A stretch of DNA of 64,000 nucleotides. Source: Polydactylus sextarius (taxonomy: Eukaryota; Chordata; Actinopteri; Polynemidae). Both the position numbers and the translations under genes were made by a program. Below the pieces are notes generated by a model that was not told where the DNA came from, ran no database searches, and saw only the letters and a program-made list of their open reading frames with translations. Location of the stretch: NCBI GenBank assembly GCA_016801845.1, contig CM028920.1, positions 8,283,501-8,347,500 on the forward strand, read 5' to 3'. Below are positions 10,701-27,846 of the stretch, one piece after another (position 1 is the first letter of the stretch; each line of letters opens with the position of its first letter).

Positions 10701-13700
10701 GACAGTGGCCCATCTTTCATTCGCCATCTGTTTTTTTTTTTTTCTCTCTCTCTCTCATCTGGCTTCTCTATCACTTTACTTTTCATTTTCTTTCCTTCGA
10801 TCACCTTCCTCTGTCTTCGTCGCCTCACTCCATCTTACCAGTCGCCACAGTTAAAGAATCAAGAGAATTGGTTTGGTTTTTTCATTGATTGGATTTTGTT
10901 AACGCAGCTTTGGAACTTGCCAGAACCAAGCGTCAAATATGGATTACGTTGTGTTGGTTGGACTTTAGTCCAGCAATTGGAGCAGTGAATAACCTCATTA
11001 AGATGATAAATGTTCTTCTTAGTCCATTTAGGTCACAATAGGCTAAATTTCTGCAATTGATTCAGGGTGGCTGTGCTTAATCAGACTGGTAAAGTTCTTA
11101 TAGACTTTGTTTGGTACTTCTTTCCCCATAAAGAGCCCATTTTGTTCCCCAAGATCAGGTTGTTTTTTTTTTTCACTTTGTGACTTAAGCTGACAACATC
11201 ATCATATGACGCACATCAAGTGCTGCCACCAGCACCAATAGAAAACGGGTCCTGTCGACGTGCACTGTGGTATGTCAGCAGGACCCAGACTACACAAAGA
11301 ACATGAACATCCAGTCCAGTCCAGAAAGGTGTTTTATTGTGGACGAATCTGGGGGCTGTGAAGGCCATTGTACTGAGCTGTTACTGGGTTGAAGACATTG
11401 TAGAAAATAATGAGTCCCGATGCTACTGTACACACTGAACGTCACTGTGCTTTGATAAAAGAGAAGAAGACAAAGTAAATCGTTTTCCCCAGAAGTTAAA
11501 TTCTTGATATTTTCGTGAGGCCTTTTCACCACCATCGAGTTTAATTCTTCTAAAAGTTCTTTGGTCTTTCTTTTCTTTTGATCTATTTGAGAATTTTTGG
11601 AGGAAAGTCATAGCAACCTGAATTCTGTCCCTCGACACGTTCAGTGTGATCACTATGCAATGACTCAAATCCTTGTTATAAGTGGTATTTTCAATTTGGA
11701 TGGATGGATTTGAGAGACGCATCATTCTCCGTGGACTGTCTTATTGTCAATGCACGGTGGATTTGTGGAATAAATCAATAATGAAAAGCATCTTTCATCT
11801 TTCAGATACAGCACCGATTTAAAAACTGGTTTTCAGTAGGAACCGGTGTACCGCCCAGCGCTGGTTGTGATGTCTTGCATGCGTTCGGTTGTCCGTCTGT
11901 GTGGATCTTACCTTTCACAGCCTCTAAACAGGATCATCGTCACCTAATTTATATTAAGGATGAAAATATTACAGGAGAAAATGGTCATGATGTGTGAAGA
12001 GCTAGAAGAATTGATGAGATGAGATGAGATGAGGAAGTGATAGTGAACTGTGGGGAAATGTGCACGTAACAATATGAAGGGCAGCCAAGAAACTGGCAAG
12101 TGATGAAGTGAAATGCACTGCATTGTTCAGACACTGACAGTTTAGATGTCAGATATTGTGGTAAGTTTGTTTCCAGTACAGTTTATTCTTATCCTTTACC
12201 AAATGTGTAGATATGGGGGCAACAGAAGCTCTGCAACCAAAAGATTCTGTCCAACTTCATATTTTCACTGGTTGCATCAATGCACTTAACTACTGACCCT
12301 ACTCTGCCTCTGATTGGCTCTGAACCTGATATTCTTCGTGTGAATGTAATTCGCGTAAATGTAAGTAGGTGAAAAGTATATTTGAAACTGTGAAACTATG
12401 CGCTGTACTTCCCCATTAAGTAACATCCTCAGCCTTGTAATTAAAAATAAAAAGAAGCATTGAAAAAAAATGCTGTGGTGCCCGTCACACCCGTCCTTAG
12501 CCTTCGATGGCCCAGCCCAGACCCAACAAACGGAGGAACAGGAGCAGCACATTTTGCTGACAGTATATTGATGATCTGCATTTAAAATAAAAATAAAAAA
12601 ATCATTTGTCACATCCAACAGTTATAGTTGTGGTTATGTCATATTGTTTCAAACAGTGAAAACTGTTGGAAGCACTTTAATTACGTGCCGGTGCCCCGCT
12701 GGAGCTCTGCTGCACACTTTTATCAGATGACTAAGCAGTGACAGCCATGTGCAGCCTACTGGGCTGTGGCTTTGTCTGCACCGTCTTCACTTCCACTAAA
12801 AACTCTGTCAGCTCTTCTTTTGCAGGTTTTTTTTCTGCATGACTCAGGAAAAAGGATGTGTGTAAATGCTGCTAATATAGAGCTTCTAATATATAATTTA
12901 ACAGCAAACCAAATGCACAGTTTTCTCGGCGTGATGTCTTAATGCTCCACAATTCTTTAGTCACTGTGCTACAATCATTTGAAACTCTTACTTTACCTTC
13001 TCAGGACTTGCTTGTTCTGTTAATGGTCATGGGTGCCTGGGGTCCATCCCAGCACGCCCTAGACAGATATTGTAATTGCAGTTCTAATTTTTATAAAAGA
13101 AGTTGAATGCTTCTTGCGTTATCTTGGGTAAAATTTTCAGAGTCAGAACAATAGTTTTTAATAGTTTTTTTGTAATCCACAACCCCACAAATAAACCAAA
13201 TCAGCAATTTGTTAGTTCTCTCTCTCATCTTGCAATACTTTCCACTTTCATAATCTGTTTTTGATGCTCCTCTAGCCATAGTTACATCAGTGGACTCATA
13301 GTCTGCGATTCTCTATAAACAGCTCACAAATATTACTTTTCACTTCTAAGAAGAATTAAATAAATTCCCTAAAGTGCTGGTCCCTGTGGATTTTAGAACA
13401 TTTTTTCTCAATCATAATGAATAGTGCACTTCTGGGGAGCTATTTTTGTGATATTAACAACCAGGAGATCTCAGCAGGTCTTGACCATTTAACATCAGGT
13501 CTAAACATGGAATGGACGATCATGTCTGCACCAATCTGTCAAATGTAAACCAAAAACATTTTCTTCTTTACTCAATCTAAAAACCCAACCCAAATATATC
13601 TAACCATGGCAATGTTTCCTTTTAATAATGTGTGATAGTTGCTGTAGATTGATGGTGAAAAGCTGCAAAGGAGACAAAAGTCAGAAACTTAAATATTTTG

Positions 13701-14401
13701 TGGTGAATGTCAGGGTTGTTTCATGCTGTTGAAGTTTGTTCTGATGTGTGTTTGGAGGATGAAGTAGCACATCACAAATCTGCATGGCCTTCCTGTGTGA
13801 CTTGAAGGTAACTTGGGAACCTTGAGTTTGGCTTGTGCCTCCAAACCTCACCACAGTCCAGGGAGACAGCTTGTTTATTTACAGTTCATTTTTGAGACTT
13901 AATTGCAATTGCAGCCACTATTGATCTTACAACGGGCATGGGCCATCGATCTCCCGCTGTCCCTGGATGGGTCAGGGACAATTCATCTAGCACCATCACA
14001 ACAAACCTCAGCAGCAGGCAACGTGGCCACATGAATTAAAAGACTTTGAGTCTTAACCAGATTAATGAAAGAGGCAGTGTCTGTGTGTGGCATCACAATG
14101 AGCTGTGCTTTGTTTAAAGTATGAGTAGTGTATAGTATTCTGTGTGTTGCGTGATTGCTTGCGTCTGTTATAACAATGTGGTTTACACTGAACAGTTGTT
14201 TTTCAGTCAAGTTCAAGGAGATGGGATTTAAATGCTCGTCTGTTGTTAATCACACCCACATTATCTGTTTCTAGGGGGCAAAGTGCTTCCATCTGGCATG
14301 TACTGATGCAGATGGACATCAGGACCCAACGCTGACGAGTGGAATTGACAGATTCCTCCCCCTCACCCTCTTGCCCACCGACACCTTCTGTCACGCTGGC
14401 A

Positions 14402-19385
<4,984 letters not shown>

Positions 19386-21060
19386 CAGCCTCAGAGGAAA
19401 GTGTCAGCACACTTACACACACATACACGTACAAACACAAACAAAAAACCACACACAAATACCCCTTCTCAAACACACAGGGACAACCGTTCCCCTTGCC
19501 GTTACCTACTACACTACCTACAGCCTCCCCCTGAATCTCCCCCTCTGCCCCATCCAAACCTGCTGTATTTAGTCTCTTCTAAAAATGGAGGGAAGAAGAA
19601 GAGGGAGGAGGAGGAGGAGATGGAATAGTGGGACAGGTGGGCTTGTGAAGTGGATGTTTGTCGTTTACAAAAGAACCACAACGCCCCTCCCTTTTTTCTC
19701 CTCGGCTCCGGCATAGTGAGATCTGACATCGTGCTCTTTTCCGTGTGTGACAATTCCAAATCCTTTCGACGTTCGGCTAACTTTGGAATCCGTTTGGAAG
19801 AAAGAACTGGACGTAACAACCAACCAAGAGCCAAACGTTGGGACATTTCAGAGGCTTGAAGGACAAATGCGGACAAATAAAAAGTCTTTAACTGTCTCTT
19901 TTATCACGAGGCTTTTTGCCATGTTGTGAGTGTTTGGCGTTCAGCGGTCAGAGGAGCCCCTCGATCTTAAGGACACATGGGCCTGTGAGGGGTTAAAGAA
20001 GACGTGGGCCTGTTAGTTACAAACTAGAAGCCCCCCTCCACCCCCCAACTGAGAAAGACAAACAAGGGCTAGTCAAAAAAAAAAAAAAAAGAAAGAAAAG
20101 AAAGTAGATACGGGACAAAACGATCAAGATCATTTTCCCAAAAAAAGTTGGGAAAACATTGCACTAAAGTAACAGGTCACCCCTTGTCAACCCTTACCAG
20201 CAGTGAAGTAGAAATACTGTAGGCAAGCACACATTGAAGCAAGCTTCATGGACTAAAGACCCAGCTGGACCACCAAGAACAAGTTCCCTTTAAGAAGATT
20301 TATCATCAAGTGATAAAACAAACAAAAAAAAAAACAACAACACATGTACTCTAGAACTCTTCAAGCTTCATCTGCATCAGTTTTGATTTTTTAAATAGCC
20401 GGGAAAAAAAAAATCAGTTTAGAGAGGATACAGAAAATAGCAACACACAGCTGGATGTCATTCTTGGGGAACTAGTATTTTGTGTGTGGATCTGTCTTTG
20501 TAGCCCTTGAGAGGAAATAAAGTCCAAGGTGTCGTCAGAGAAAACAACATGGAGGAAAAAAAAAAATGTCAAGAAATGGTTACAAAATAACATTGGATTC
20601 AATCAGGCATGTTAATGTTCTTTTATGACGGATTTCCAAATTTGTTTTTTTGTTTGTTTTTGTTTTTTGTTGTTCCTCAGAACTGTCATTTCTATTTTTT
20701 TCATAGAAATTTGTACAGACACTAGTGTTTTTGAAGTCGTGTAAAAACAAAAAGCATTTTTCGACCGTGAAATTAAAATAGGTGGACAGATGTTTTCTTT
20801 GCAGGCATGAAGACTGAGGGGGAAATGAGAATTGAAATGAACACGTTTTAATGTTCAGAACAGACAGAATGTGAAGAAATGCAAACCACATAAAATACAT
20901 TTGAAGTTTATCATTTGAACCTGGTGGAAAATGGTAATCGATAGAAGGAACCGTAGTTGTTTCTTTCCTGTAGATATCGCTGGTTATGAGAAGTGACACT
21001 TAGTTGTTGCCATTTTTTTGTTCCCAAAAAGAATAAACCACAACTATTTTGTATTGAATG
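19386..21060 (+). other. spop 3' UTR
   Basis: About 1.65 kb from the TAA to just past an AATAAA at 21032-21037. It includes CA-rich and A-rich tracts. Small open frames on either strand here (for example 19514-19876 and 20580-20999 on the minus strand) have no recognisable protein content. Confidence 0.65.
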
Positions 21061-21424
21061 CAATGCAAACTTTGTCTTTGGGTATTTTTGTATAAAATGA
21101 TATGCTTCTGCTGAATCATTTTTGAACTGTCACATAAAATTACATTTCAGGGAAAAAGATGCACAATTTATGATCTTTTTTTGTTGTTGTTGTTCATCTT
21201 GTCTCATCAGTTTAAGAGGCACACACCACGATTTGTTCACAGTTTTGTAAATGCCTCTGAAACTGAGAACATTCAAGTTCATCTCTTTAAGTTGATATTT
21301 ATTAATCATTGTTTTCACTTCCCCAGAGTGGCAGAAGAGGAACATGCACCACGTGTCTCAAATCGAACACTTCCATACTTATACTTACTATTTTGAGGGC
21401 TTAAGGGTGACAGAGAATCAAAAA

Positions 21425-21800
21425 GTGTTTTTACCTCATCTGTTGAAAAACAGTCGTCCACCCGCATTCAGGAAAAAGTGCGAAAAGTGCTAGAAATTCT
21501 GAATATCTCCTTTTCATTAAAATTCCTCTTTTAGAAATGTGCGCTAGAAAATGGGTCAATTTCAAAAACGGTTGTTTGTGGCGGAAAATGTATCTCACTG
21601 CCCCTTGATGATGTGTGATCTGTATATGTCACATGACAGAACAAGGATCAAAACCCTGTTAAAACATTCTCTGTCAACTTTAAGTGTGTTCAGACTGACC
21701 AGTATGGCAGAATGCAGCGTACTGTTGCCGTGTGCTCATAACCGTCAGAAAGTTGAGTGTGGAACGATGGACACTTGGACACACCATCTTGGCTCTTCAT
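21425..21800 (+). repeat. Dispersed repeat, copy 1
   Basis: It shares with copy 2 an ordered series of blocks: GTTTTTACCTC, GTCGTCCACCC.CATTCAGGAA, GCGAAAAGTGCTAGAAATT, CCTCTTTTAGAAATGT, AAAATGTATCTCACTG, CTCATAAC.GTCA.AAAGTT and GATGGACAC...CCATCTTG. Copy 1 carries extra sequence in the middle. Family unknown; it may be a DNA transposon derivative. Confidence 0.65.
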
Positions 21801-23517
21801 GGGACCTCAATAAGACTTCAATTTCAAATCGGTAGTTAAAGTTCTGTCCAGTGTTAATTCACCATTAAAAGGGAGAAGAAGAAGAAGACATGATCATCAT
21901 CTCCAGTAATTGCACAACAATTTGAGAACAACACTACCCTGTTGAAAATTACTACAGAAGTAGGTAAATAGTGTACATAGTATACACATGGAAGTATCTG
22001 AATTCAGACTCACTAACAGTCAGAGCAGCAGTTTCTGCCTCTCATGTATGAACAGTCCATCTGTCCATTTCTCTATTTTTATGTTTTTTTTTTTTTAGAA
22101 ATATCAATAACTATTATAACACCGTTCCTGGTATTTCCCCTTAGTGGTAAGTTTTTGGTTTTTTTTTGCGGTTGCATCAGCAGGTTGCTATGATGGACAG
22201 ATGAGTCTTAACGATACAAAAGGAGACGGTCTGAGTCTGTTCATTTGAATATCATTAGTTTGAGTAGAGCAGTTTTCACTATTAACTAAGTTTTCTTAAG
22301 TTTTGTTTAAAATGGTCTTGGAACAAAACCAGAGGTCAGTTGGTTGTGTGGCGGTGACTTCTAGTGCCTCTTTGAAAAATCTGAGGGGTGACGGGACGTC
22401 AAGGCCACAGGAGGATAAGTACATGTGTGACTCGATATCAAGCTGATTACTCAGGCACAGACGGTGTGAGAGGAGACTGGAGAGGGTTCGGTTTGAAGCT
22501 TTCAGGTCCTTCACCTTCTCTAACAGATGTAGCAGGGTTTAATGCTCTGAAACCACTTAAAAGTTGTGTTTTTCTGCAGTTATAAAGGTTGTGAAACATT
22601 TAAACCTCTCTTTATTTGATTAATAAGTTTTAATAAACATCTTTCTCATGTAGGAGGTGAACTTGTTTTGAGCATTATGAAACATGACAGTTTAACGATA
22701 AGAGACCAAAAAAACACCCAATGTGAGGAAATGTGCAATACAAACCAGATTGTGGGTTGTAATGAAATAATTTAAAAATGAAGGTTTTAGATTAAAAAAA
22801 AAAAAATGTTGGCATGAAAATATCCTATAACAAAAAAACTCTATTTATTGATCCTTGCTGAAGCCTCAAGGTGGAGGATGATCACTATTAAAAAGGGCTG
22901 ACAGGCAGACGGTCCACTCCACCGAGAGGCTGTCACTGATTTAATAGAAGCAGCCTACGCAGTGAATCAGATAAGTAGTTTCAGCTCAGGTCTTTGGCTA
23001 ATGTGTAATGCAGTTGTAGCTGTTAAACAAGAGCTCTGTGCTTGTAGGTTTGGTGTCCAAACAACCAGAGCTGTAATGATCGTGATCACTGAAGTGTGTT
23101 AACATTTGTCAAACGGTATCATCAACCATGTGCTCTCGGCATCACCTCTGTCACCTACATAAGTGAGTTAGCAGTGTGCGTCTGGTTCATTTAACGTTTG
23201 TTCACCCAGGAGGGAAGGTCACAGTGATACCGAGCTACAACTGACAACAGAAAGAAAAGAAAAATCTCCGAATCTCCGGCATGTTACAACACCTCTGCCG
23301 AGCTCTGGGTCATTTGAAACGTTCAACTCTAAACACACACAGCACCTATCAGCAGCCCCATCGAGACATTGATCCACATTTCTGTCCTGTAGGACCAAGA
23401 TCATTACACAGCACTCTAATGGTGTCGTAAGATACGTTTATGTTGATGTGTTTCGTTTTTAACGAACCCTTCTTTAAGGCAGAGTTCTAGCGTGCACACA
23501 CACAAACACACACACAC

Positions 23518-23760
23518 TGTTTTTACCTCGTCTTTGTTGATGAACGGTCGTCCACCCACATTCAGGAACATGCGAAAAGTGCTAGAAATTTTGAACATCC
23601 CCTTTTCATAAAAAATCCTCTTTTAGAAATGTCTGTTAGATAATGGTTGTTAGTGACGTAAAATGTATCTCACTGTCCACCCACTGACTCCATCCCCTTC
23701 TACTCATAACAGTCAAAAAGTTAAGTGGAAAGATGGACACGATGAGCGCCATCTTGTAAC
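23518..23760 (+). repeat. Dispersed repeat, copy 2
   Basis: Same orientation as copy 1, about 2.1 kb away, sharing the same ordered blocks with scattered substitutions and a shorter centre. The sequence to its right (to about 23950) has no counterpart near copy 1. Confidence 0.65.
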
Positions 23761-24932
23761 AGTGTCTTAGAGAAGCCAAGATTTCTTCAGTAAGTTGCAC
23801 CTGCGTTTCCAGCAGGATGCTGAGTTCTAGCGTGCACTGCGTCTTGCTCACATGACTGTTTTTCTAGCACAGAAAGGTGAGAGCAGCATCGGTAACATCA
23901 GATACACCACTGGTGAGTACATGGGTATCATCGTCGATCACTTGGAAAAGTAAGTGAAATAAACAATATACTTTTGCTGCCAGCTCAAATATCACGTCTT
24001 TAATGGGGTTAATATTTTAGCCCTGTGCATTTTTTTTGTTATTTATAGCCTAAAGGACTGAAGTAAACATCTTACGTCAACTTTCCTTCAAACGATCATT
24101 GCAGCTTCACATCATTTAAGTAGTGAACCTGTTGGTTTTTGTGGATGACATATAACAAAAGTATAATAGTCAATACAAAGTGTTATATGTTATAAATGCA
24201 TGTTACTCATCACTGTAACTGGTAAATAGCACAAATCTATGACTCAATAAAATCAAGCATTTAAATGACATCCCAGGGTGATAACAAGCTACTACTGTGT
24301 GTAATGTGTTTTAAACAAAAATGCTTTATGGTTTTAGTTTCAGCACAGTTATTGATGATTATTAATACTAATTGCTCTGACTGATTAATAATTCCCATCA
24401 GTCAGTAAAAAGAAGAGAAAATAATAAACTGAACTTAATATTTGCAGGTTTTATTTGTCGCCCAACTGTTTTAACAAAACATCGTTGGAATTTTTTAGTT
24501 GATTGGACAAAACAAAGGATGTTGAAGTTTTATTAAGCTTTTCACAACTTCCTGTTATATTATAACACTAAATGGTTAATCCATTCATTTAAAAGAAAAC
24601 AATAATCACATCAGTTGACTGGACGATTATTTTCATTATTGATTACTCCAACAGTCCTGGATGTTTTCAAATTTCTTGTTCTGTTCATTCACAAGTCAAA
24701 ACCCAAAGATTAGTAACAGTAAAGTTGTTTATTTGAGAAGCTGGAACCAGAGAATACTTGACATTTTTCACTTGAATAATTATTTGACGACTAAGTCAAT
24801 GACTTGACTAATTGTTAAAGCTCTACAATCAAAATAATCCTTAGCTGCAGCACTAATAATATACATTTCATAAAAACACAAGATAATACAACTGTTGTAG
24901 TCTACAGCAAGCAATATATTCCACCTAAAACA

Positions 24933-24938
24933 TTTATT
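24933..24938 (-). terminator. nxph3 candidate polyadenylation signal
   Basis: TTTATT on the plus strand is AATAAA on the minus strand, about 165 bases after the nxph3 stop. Other candidates lie farther left (near 24446 and 24528), so the 3' UTR could be longer. Confidence 0.35.
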
Positions 24939-25103
24939 TAACAGTATTTGGTAAAACATAAGATGCAGGAAATAGTTATTTTCTAGAGAAATGCTACATT
25001 AAAGCGTCATTTCAAAAATGTCCAAAACAGTCTCTCAGACTGCATCATAGCTGCTCAAACTTAATTTCTCTTTTACCAAAACATTTTCCAAACAAACATT
25101 GGC

Positions 25104-26263
25104 TCAACCTGTGGGCAGGAAGGATCCTAGCTCCTGGTAACTGTAGTCAGGACAGACTTTCTGAACCAGCCTGTAGTCTATGCTATAGAAAGACACGTAG
25201 ATGCAGATGACCTGGAAAGGTCTGGAGCACATCCAGGCTACGTGGCTCTGGGTCTGCTCCCGAGGGCATTTCTTGGATGGATCGTAGTTACACAGCATCA
25301 CCTTCTTGCTACGTACCGTTTTCTCATAGTCCACCCTGCAGTTGAATGTCTTTGAGTCCTTAGGGTTGACCACGCTTTGACGCTCCAAATCAAACTCCAC
25401 CTCTTTCATTGGTGGGACGAGGCTGACGGAGATGTTACCCTCGCCCGTGGAGTTGTGACGGAAATAGACTCCAAAAGAGCCGTTCCCATGATTCACAATC
25501 TTACCCGTTATCAGCAAATTCAGCTTAACTGTCTTGATGTTTGAGTGAAACTCTCCCCAACTGAACGTCCTGGAGAACTTTCCATGAACTTTAGTGAAGG
25601 GTTGAAGCTTGATCTTTAGGGACGGGTTGGAGTGTGACTGGGAGTTCCCTCCAAGTACTTCCCAAAGACCCTGCTTTGAATGTGGGGTGAAGGGACTGGG
25701 GGGTAGTTTCATATTTTGAATCAAACTCCAGTTCTTCTGTGAAGAAGACACTTGGTCTTTGTTGAGTTCTCTTTTGTCGAAGGTGTAATCACCATGATGA
25801 TGTTGCCCGAGAACAAACTAGGCAGAAAACCATGAGGAAAATGAAACATTCATGTCAGGGGAGGCTCAGTTTCCACAATAACTTACCTAAGTATATTTTA
25901 TATTAAATATATGTGAAACATGACATTAGTAGCACCAAGATGTAAAATACTCACAAAACTTGACATACAGGTATAAAAAAATGTCTCCTAGGCAACCTGA
26001 CTAAACACATACTGTTAGATGAAATTCTGAAAACACATTGCTTTATGATTTATAACTCAGACAATTAAAAATTATCCTATGCAATAATTACAAGTGTCAC
26101 ATAAAATGACAAATTAACAGTCAGTGTCTCTCAGTGTGAGTGAGTAAATACACTTTTTAATTAACTGTTCATTTTTAAATTTGGTATTGGTCATTTTACT
26201 CACCAAGCAAAAGGTTGTTTTCAGAAGGATCCCTAGAAAGCAGTGACAGATGAGCAGCTCCAT
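25104..26263 (-). CDS. nxph3: Neurexophilin (nxph3 by gene neighbourhood)
   Basis: Neurexophilins are secreted, cysteine-rich glycoproteins that bind alpha-neurexins at synapses. Two coding exons: 26204-26263 (ATG at 26263; 20 residues forming most of a signal peptide, MELLICHCFLGILLKTTFCL) and 25104-25817, joining in phase 0 for 257 residues against about 252 in human NXPH3. A variable pro-region is followed by the conserved block (WGEFHSNIKTVKLNLLITGK) with glycosylation sequons NGS, NST and NIS. A C-terminal domain has six cysteines and ends KVCPDYSYQELGSFLPTG. Position next to spop and fam117a argues for nxph3. Some central segments (HSNIKTVKLNLLITGKIV, YFRHNSTG) read more like NXPH1, so the paralog name is less sure than the family. 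Confidence 0.85.
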
Positions 26264-26435
26264 GTTGTATAAAATCCTGTCAGAAGATCCATCCACTCTC
26301 ACGTGAAGTTCAATCAACCAGGCCAAGTCAGTTCAGGATGTCGGTGCTGAATAGCTCCATCCACGTTAAAAAACACCGAGACCATCAAGTTAAACCATCA
26401 GGAAACTGTCTGTCTGTGTGCTGCAGCCTCAGCTC

Positions 26436-26483
<48 letters not shown>

Positions 26484-27590
26484 CACATACACACACACAC
26501 TGGGTGGCTTTCTCAGATCTGGAGATTTTTAACACTCACTTTTGCTGTGTCTGCATTCTCTCTCTTTCACCCCCCACCCACCCCTCACCCCACCCCACCC
26601 CGGCCCACCCCTCCCCTCTCATGCACATGCACCCACCTGCTTCATCTCACACACACACACACACACATCCTGTTTTTATTAACTGCGGTGTTGACAAAAT
26701 CACACTGCCTGTAGTCATCTTTTTTTTTCACCGTTTACTGAACTCTTGCATCATCTGCTGGATGATGAAAAATTAAATTAACACATTTTCTCGTGGTGCC
26801 TAGGAAGCAAACTGGACCTCTGTGTTTGTTAATGTAACAGTACCATCTGCTGCCAATACGAGGAAGTACAACTACTGAAAATTAAAAACTGAGGAAACCA
26901 GTTGTAAAAACATTAATGTGAAATAAATAAACCTAATGTTTTTATCTTCAAAGGTCGGTTTACAAGGCAAGGAGGAGGATATTTCAGCTTTTTAATCTCT
27001 TTCCTAAATATGAAATATGCTATATGCAATGTAATGCTGCAGCTTCTTCCTTTAACCAATGTACAGTGTAAAGTCTCGCACTGAGAAAAATAAGTACTGA
27101 ATTGAACTGAATTGAACTGAATTGAACTGAATTGAACTGAGTGCTTATTGGCTCAGACACAGTTTTACACACATTTTCAGTTTTCTCTTTAAGTTTACCA
27201 CTTCCTGCTCCACCCCGAGTTACTAATTTACAAACTTTCACCACTCACTTGTTTCTTAAAGAGCTCTTCTGTTTTGTGTCTTCATGTTCCCAGAGCTTTT
27301 CTAGCAGCAAAAGTTAAACATCTTTGTGTGTGTGTGTGTGTGTGTGTGTGTTTTAACCACTGAAAGACAATCTGTGCTCCTGAAACAAAATAGATATTTT
27401 ATGTTTTATAAAAAACCCTATGACACATTTTTTTTAATTACCACTTATCTGTACAGATAGCGACAATATAACTTCAAATGAAATGGAAAAAGATAGTAGC
27501 TCAGGTTGGTATTGTTTATGAAATAGTACAAAGTACTGCACATGGACTCAAAAAACTACAAATGCAAGCGAGAGGTTTGGGTTTAAATAT
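26264..27590. other. nxph3 5' flank and intergenic to ndufa4
   Basis: Presumed nxph3 promoter and 5' UTR just right of 26263, then simple repeats: (CA)n at about 26438-26500, a C/A-rich tract near 26569-26620, (CA)n at 26649-26667, a ten-base repeat (GAATTGAACT) of about four units at 27097-27139, and (GT)n at about 27324-27351. No exon recognised. Confidence 0.5.
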
Positions 27591-27591
27591 T

Positions 27592-27597
27592 TTTATT
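27592..27597 (-). terminator. ndufa4 polyadenylation signal
   Basis: AATAAA on the minus strand about 250 bases downstream of the ndufa4 stop codon. Confidence 0.6.
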
Positions 27598-27846
27598 GAT
27601 TTACAACAAAGTCAAAAATAAATTCATAAATTAGTAAAACAGGTGGTTGCCTGTTTTACTCATAAGTCATCAATAAAGTGAATGATCCCTTCCTTCCTCC
27701 CATTTACATCGGAAATGAATTCAACTGAATGTGTTAGAACTGACATTCAGTGTCACGGGTTGATTTCGTGTTTGGCAAAAAATGTGCAAAGGCTCTTCAC
27801 GCTGACGATGACGTCAGAAACAGAGGCGCAACAACGACGCAGTGAC

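Larger units (their letters stand above)
3563..14340 (+). other. spop intron 1 (presumed)
   Basis: About 10.8 kb without recognised host exons. It holds the LINE remnant at 5945-7735, a perfect hairpin at 5475-5503, a pyrimidine-rich tract near 10729-10756 and a short GATGA repeat near 12015. Small open frames here match nothing I know, apart from a possible transposon remnant at 8723-9067 on the minus strand. The boundary depends on the first-exon call at 3400-3562. Confidence 0.45.
21060..24930. other. Intergenic between the convergent spop and nxph3 3' ends
   Basis: No exon recognised. It contains two diverged copies of one repeat (21425-21800 and 23518-23760) and AT-rich unique sequence. 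spop runs rightward into it and the neurexophilin gene runs leftward into it. Confidence 0.5.

Noticed and set aside
14339..14401. N-terminal extension of spop starting upstream of the MSRVPSP methionine
   Set aside because: The first codon there is GTG, not ATG, and the known vertebrate start is the ATG at 14402.
19514..19876. 120-codon minus-strand open frame in the spop 3' UTR
   Set aside because: It is Ser/Phe-rich from the complement of a purine-rich UTR, with no splice context or known motif.
20580..20999. 139-codon minus-strand frame opposite the spop 3' UTR
   Set aside because: AT-rich chance frame without motif, ending close to the spop polyadenylation region.
26438..26500. CRISPR-like or tandem repeat array
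   Set aside because: It is a plain (CA)n microsatellite; no spaced repeats occur anywhere in the window.
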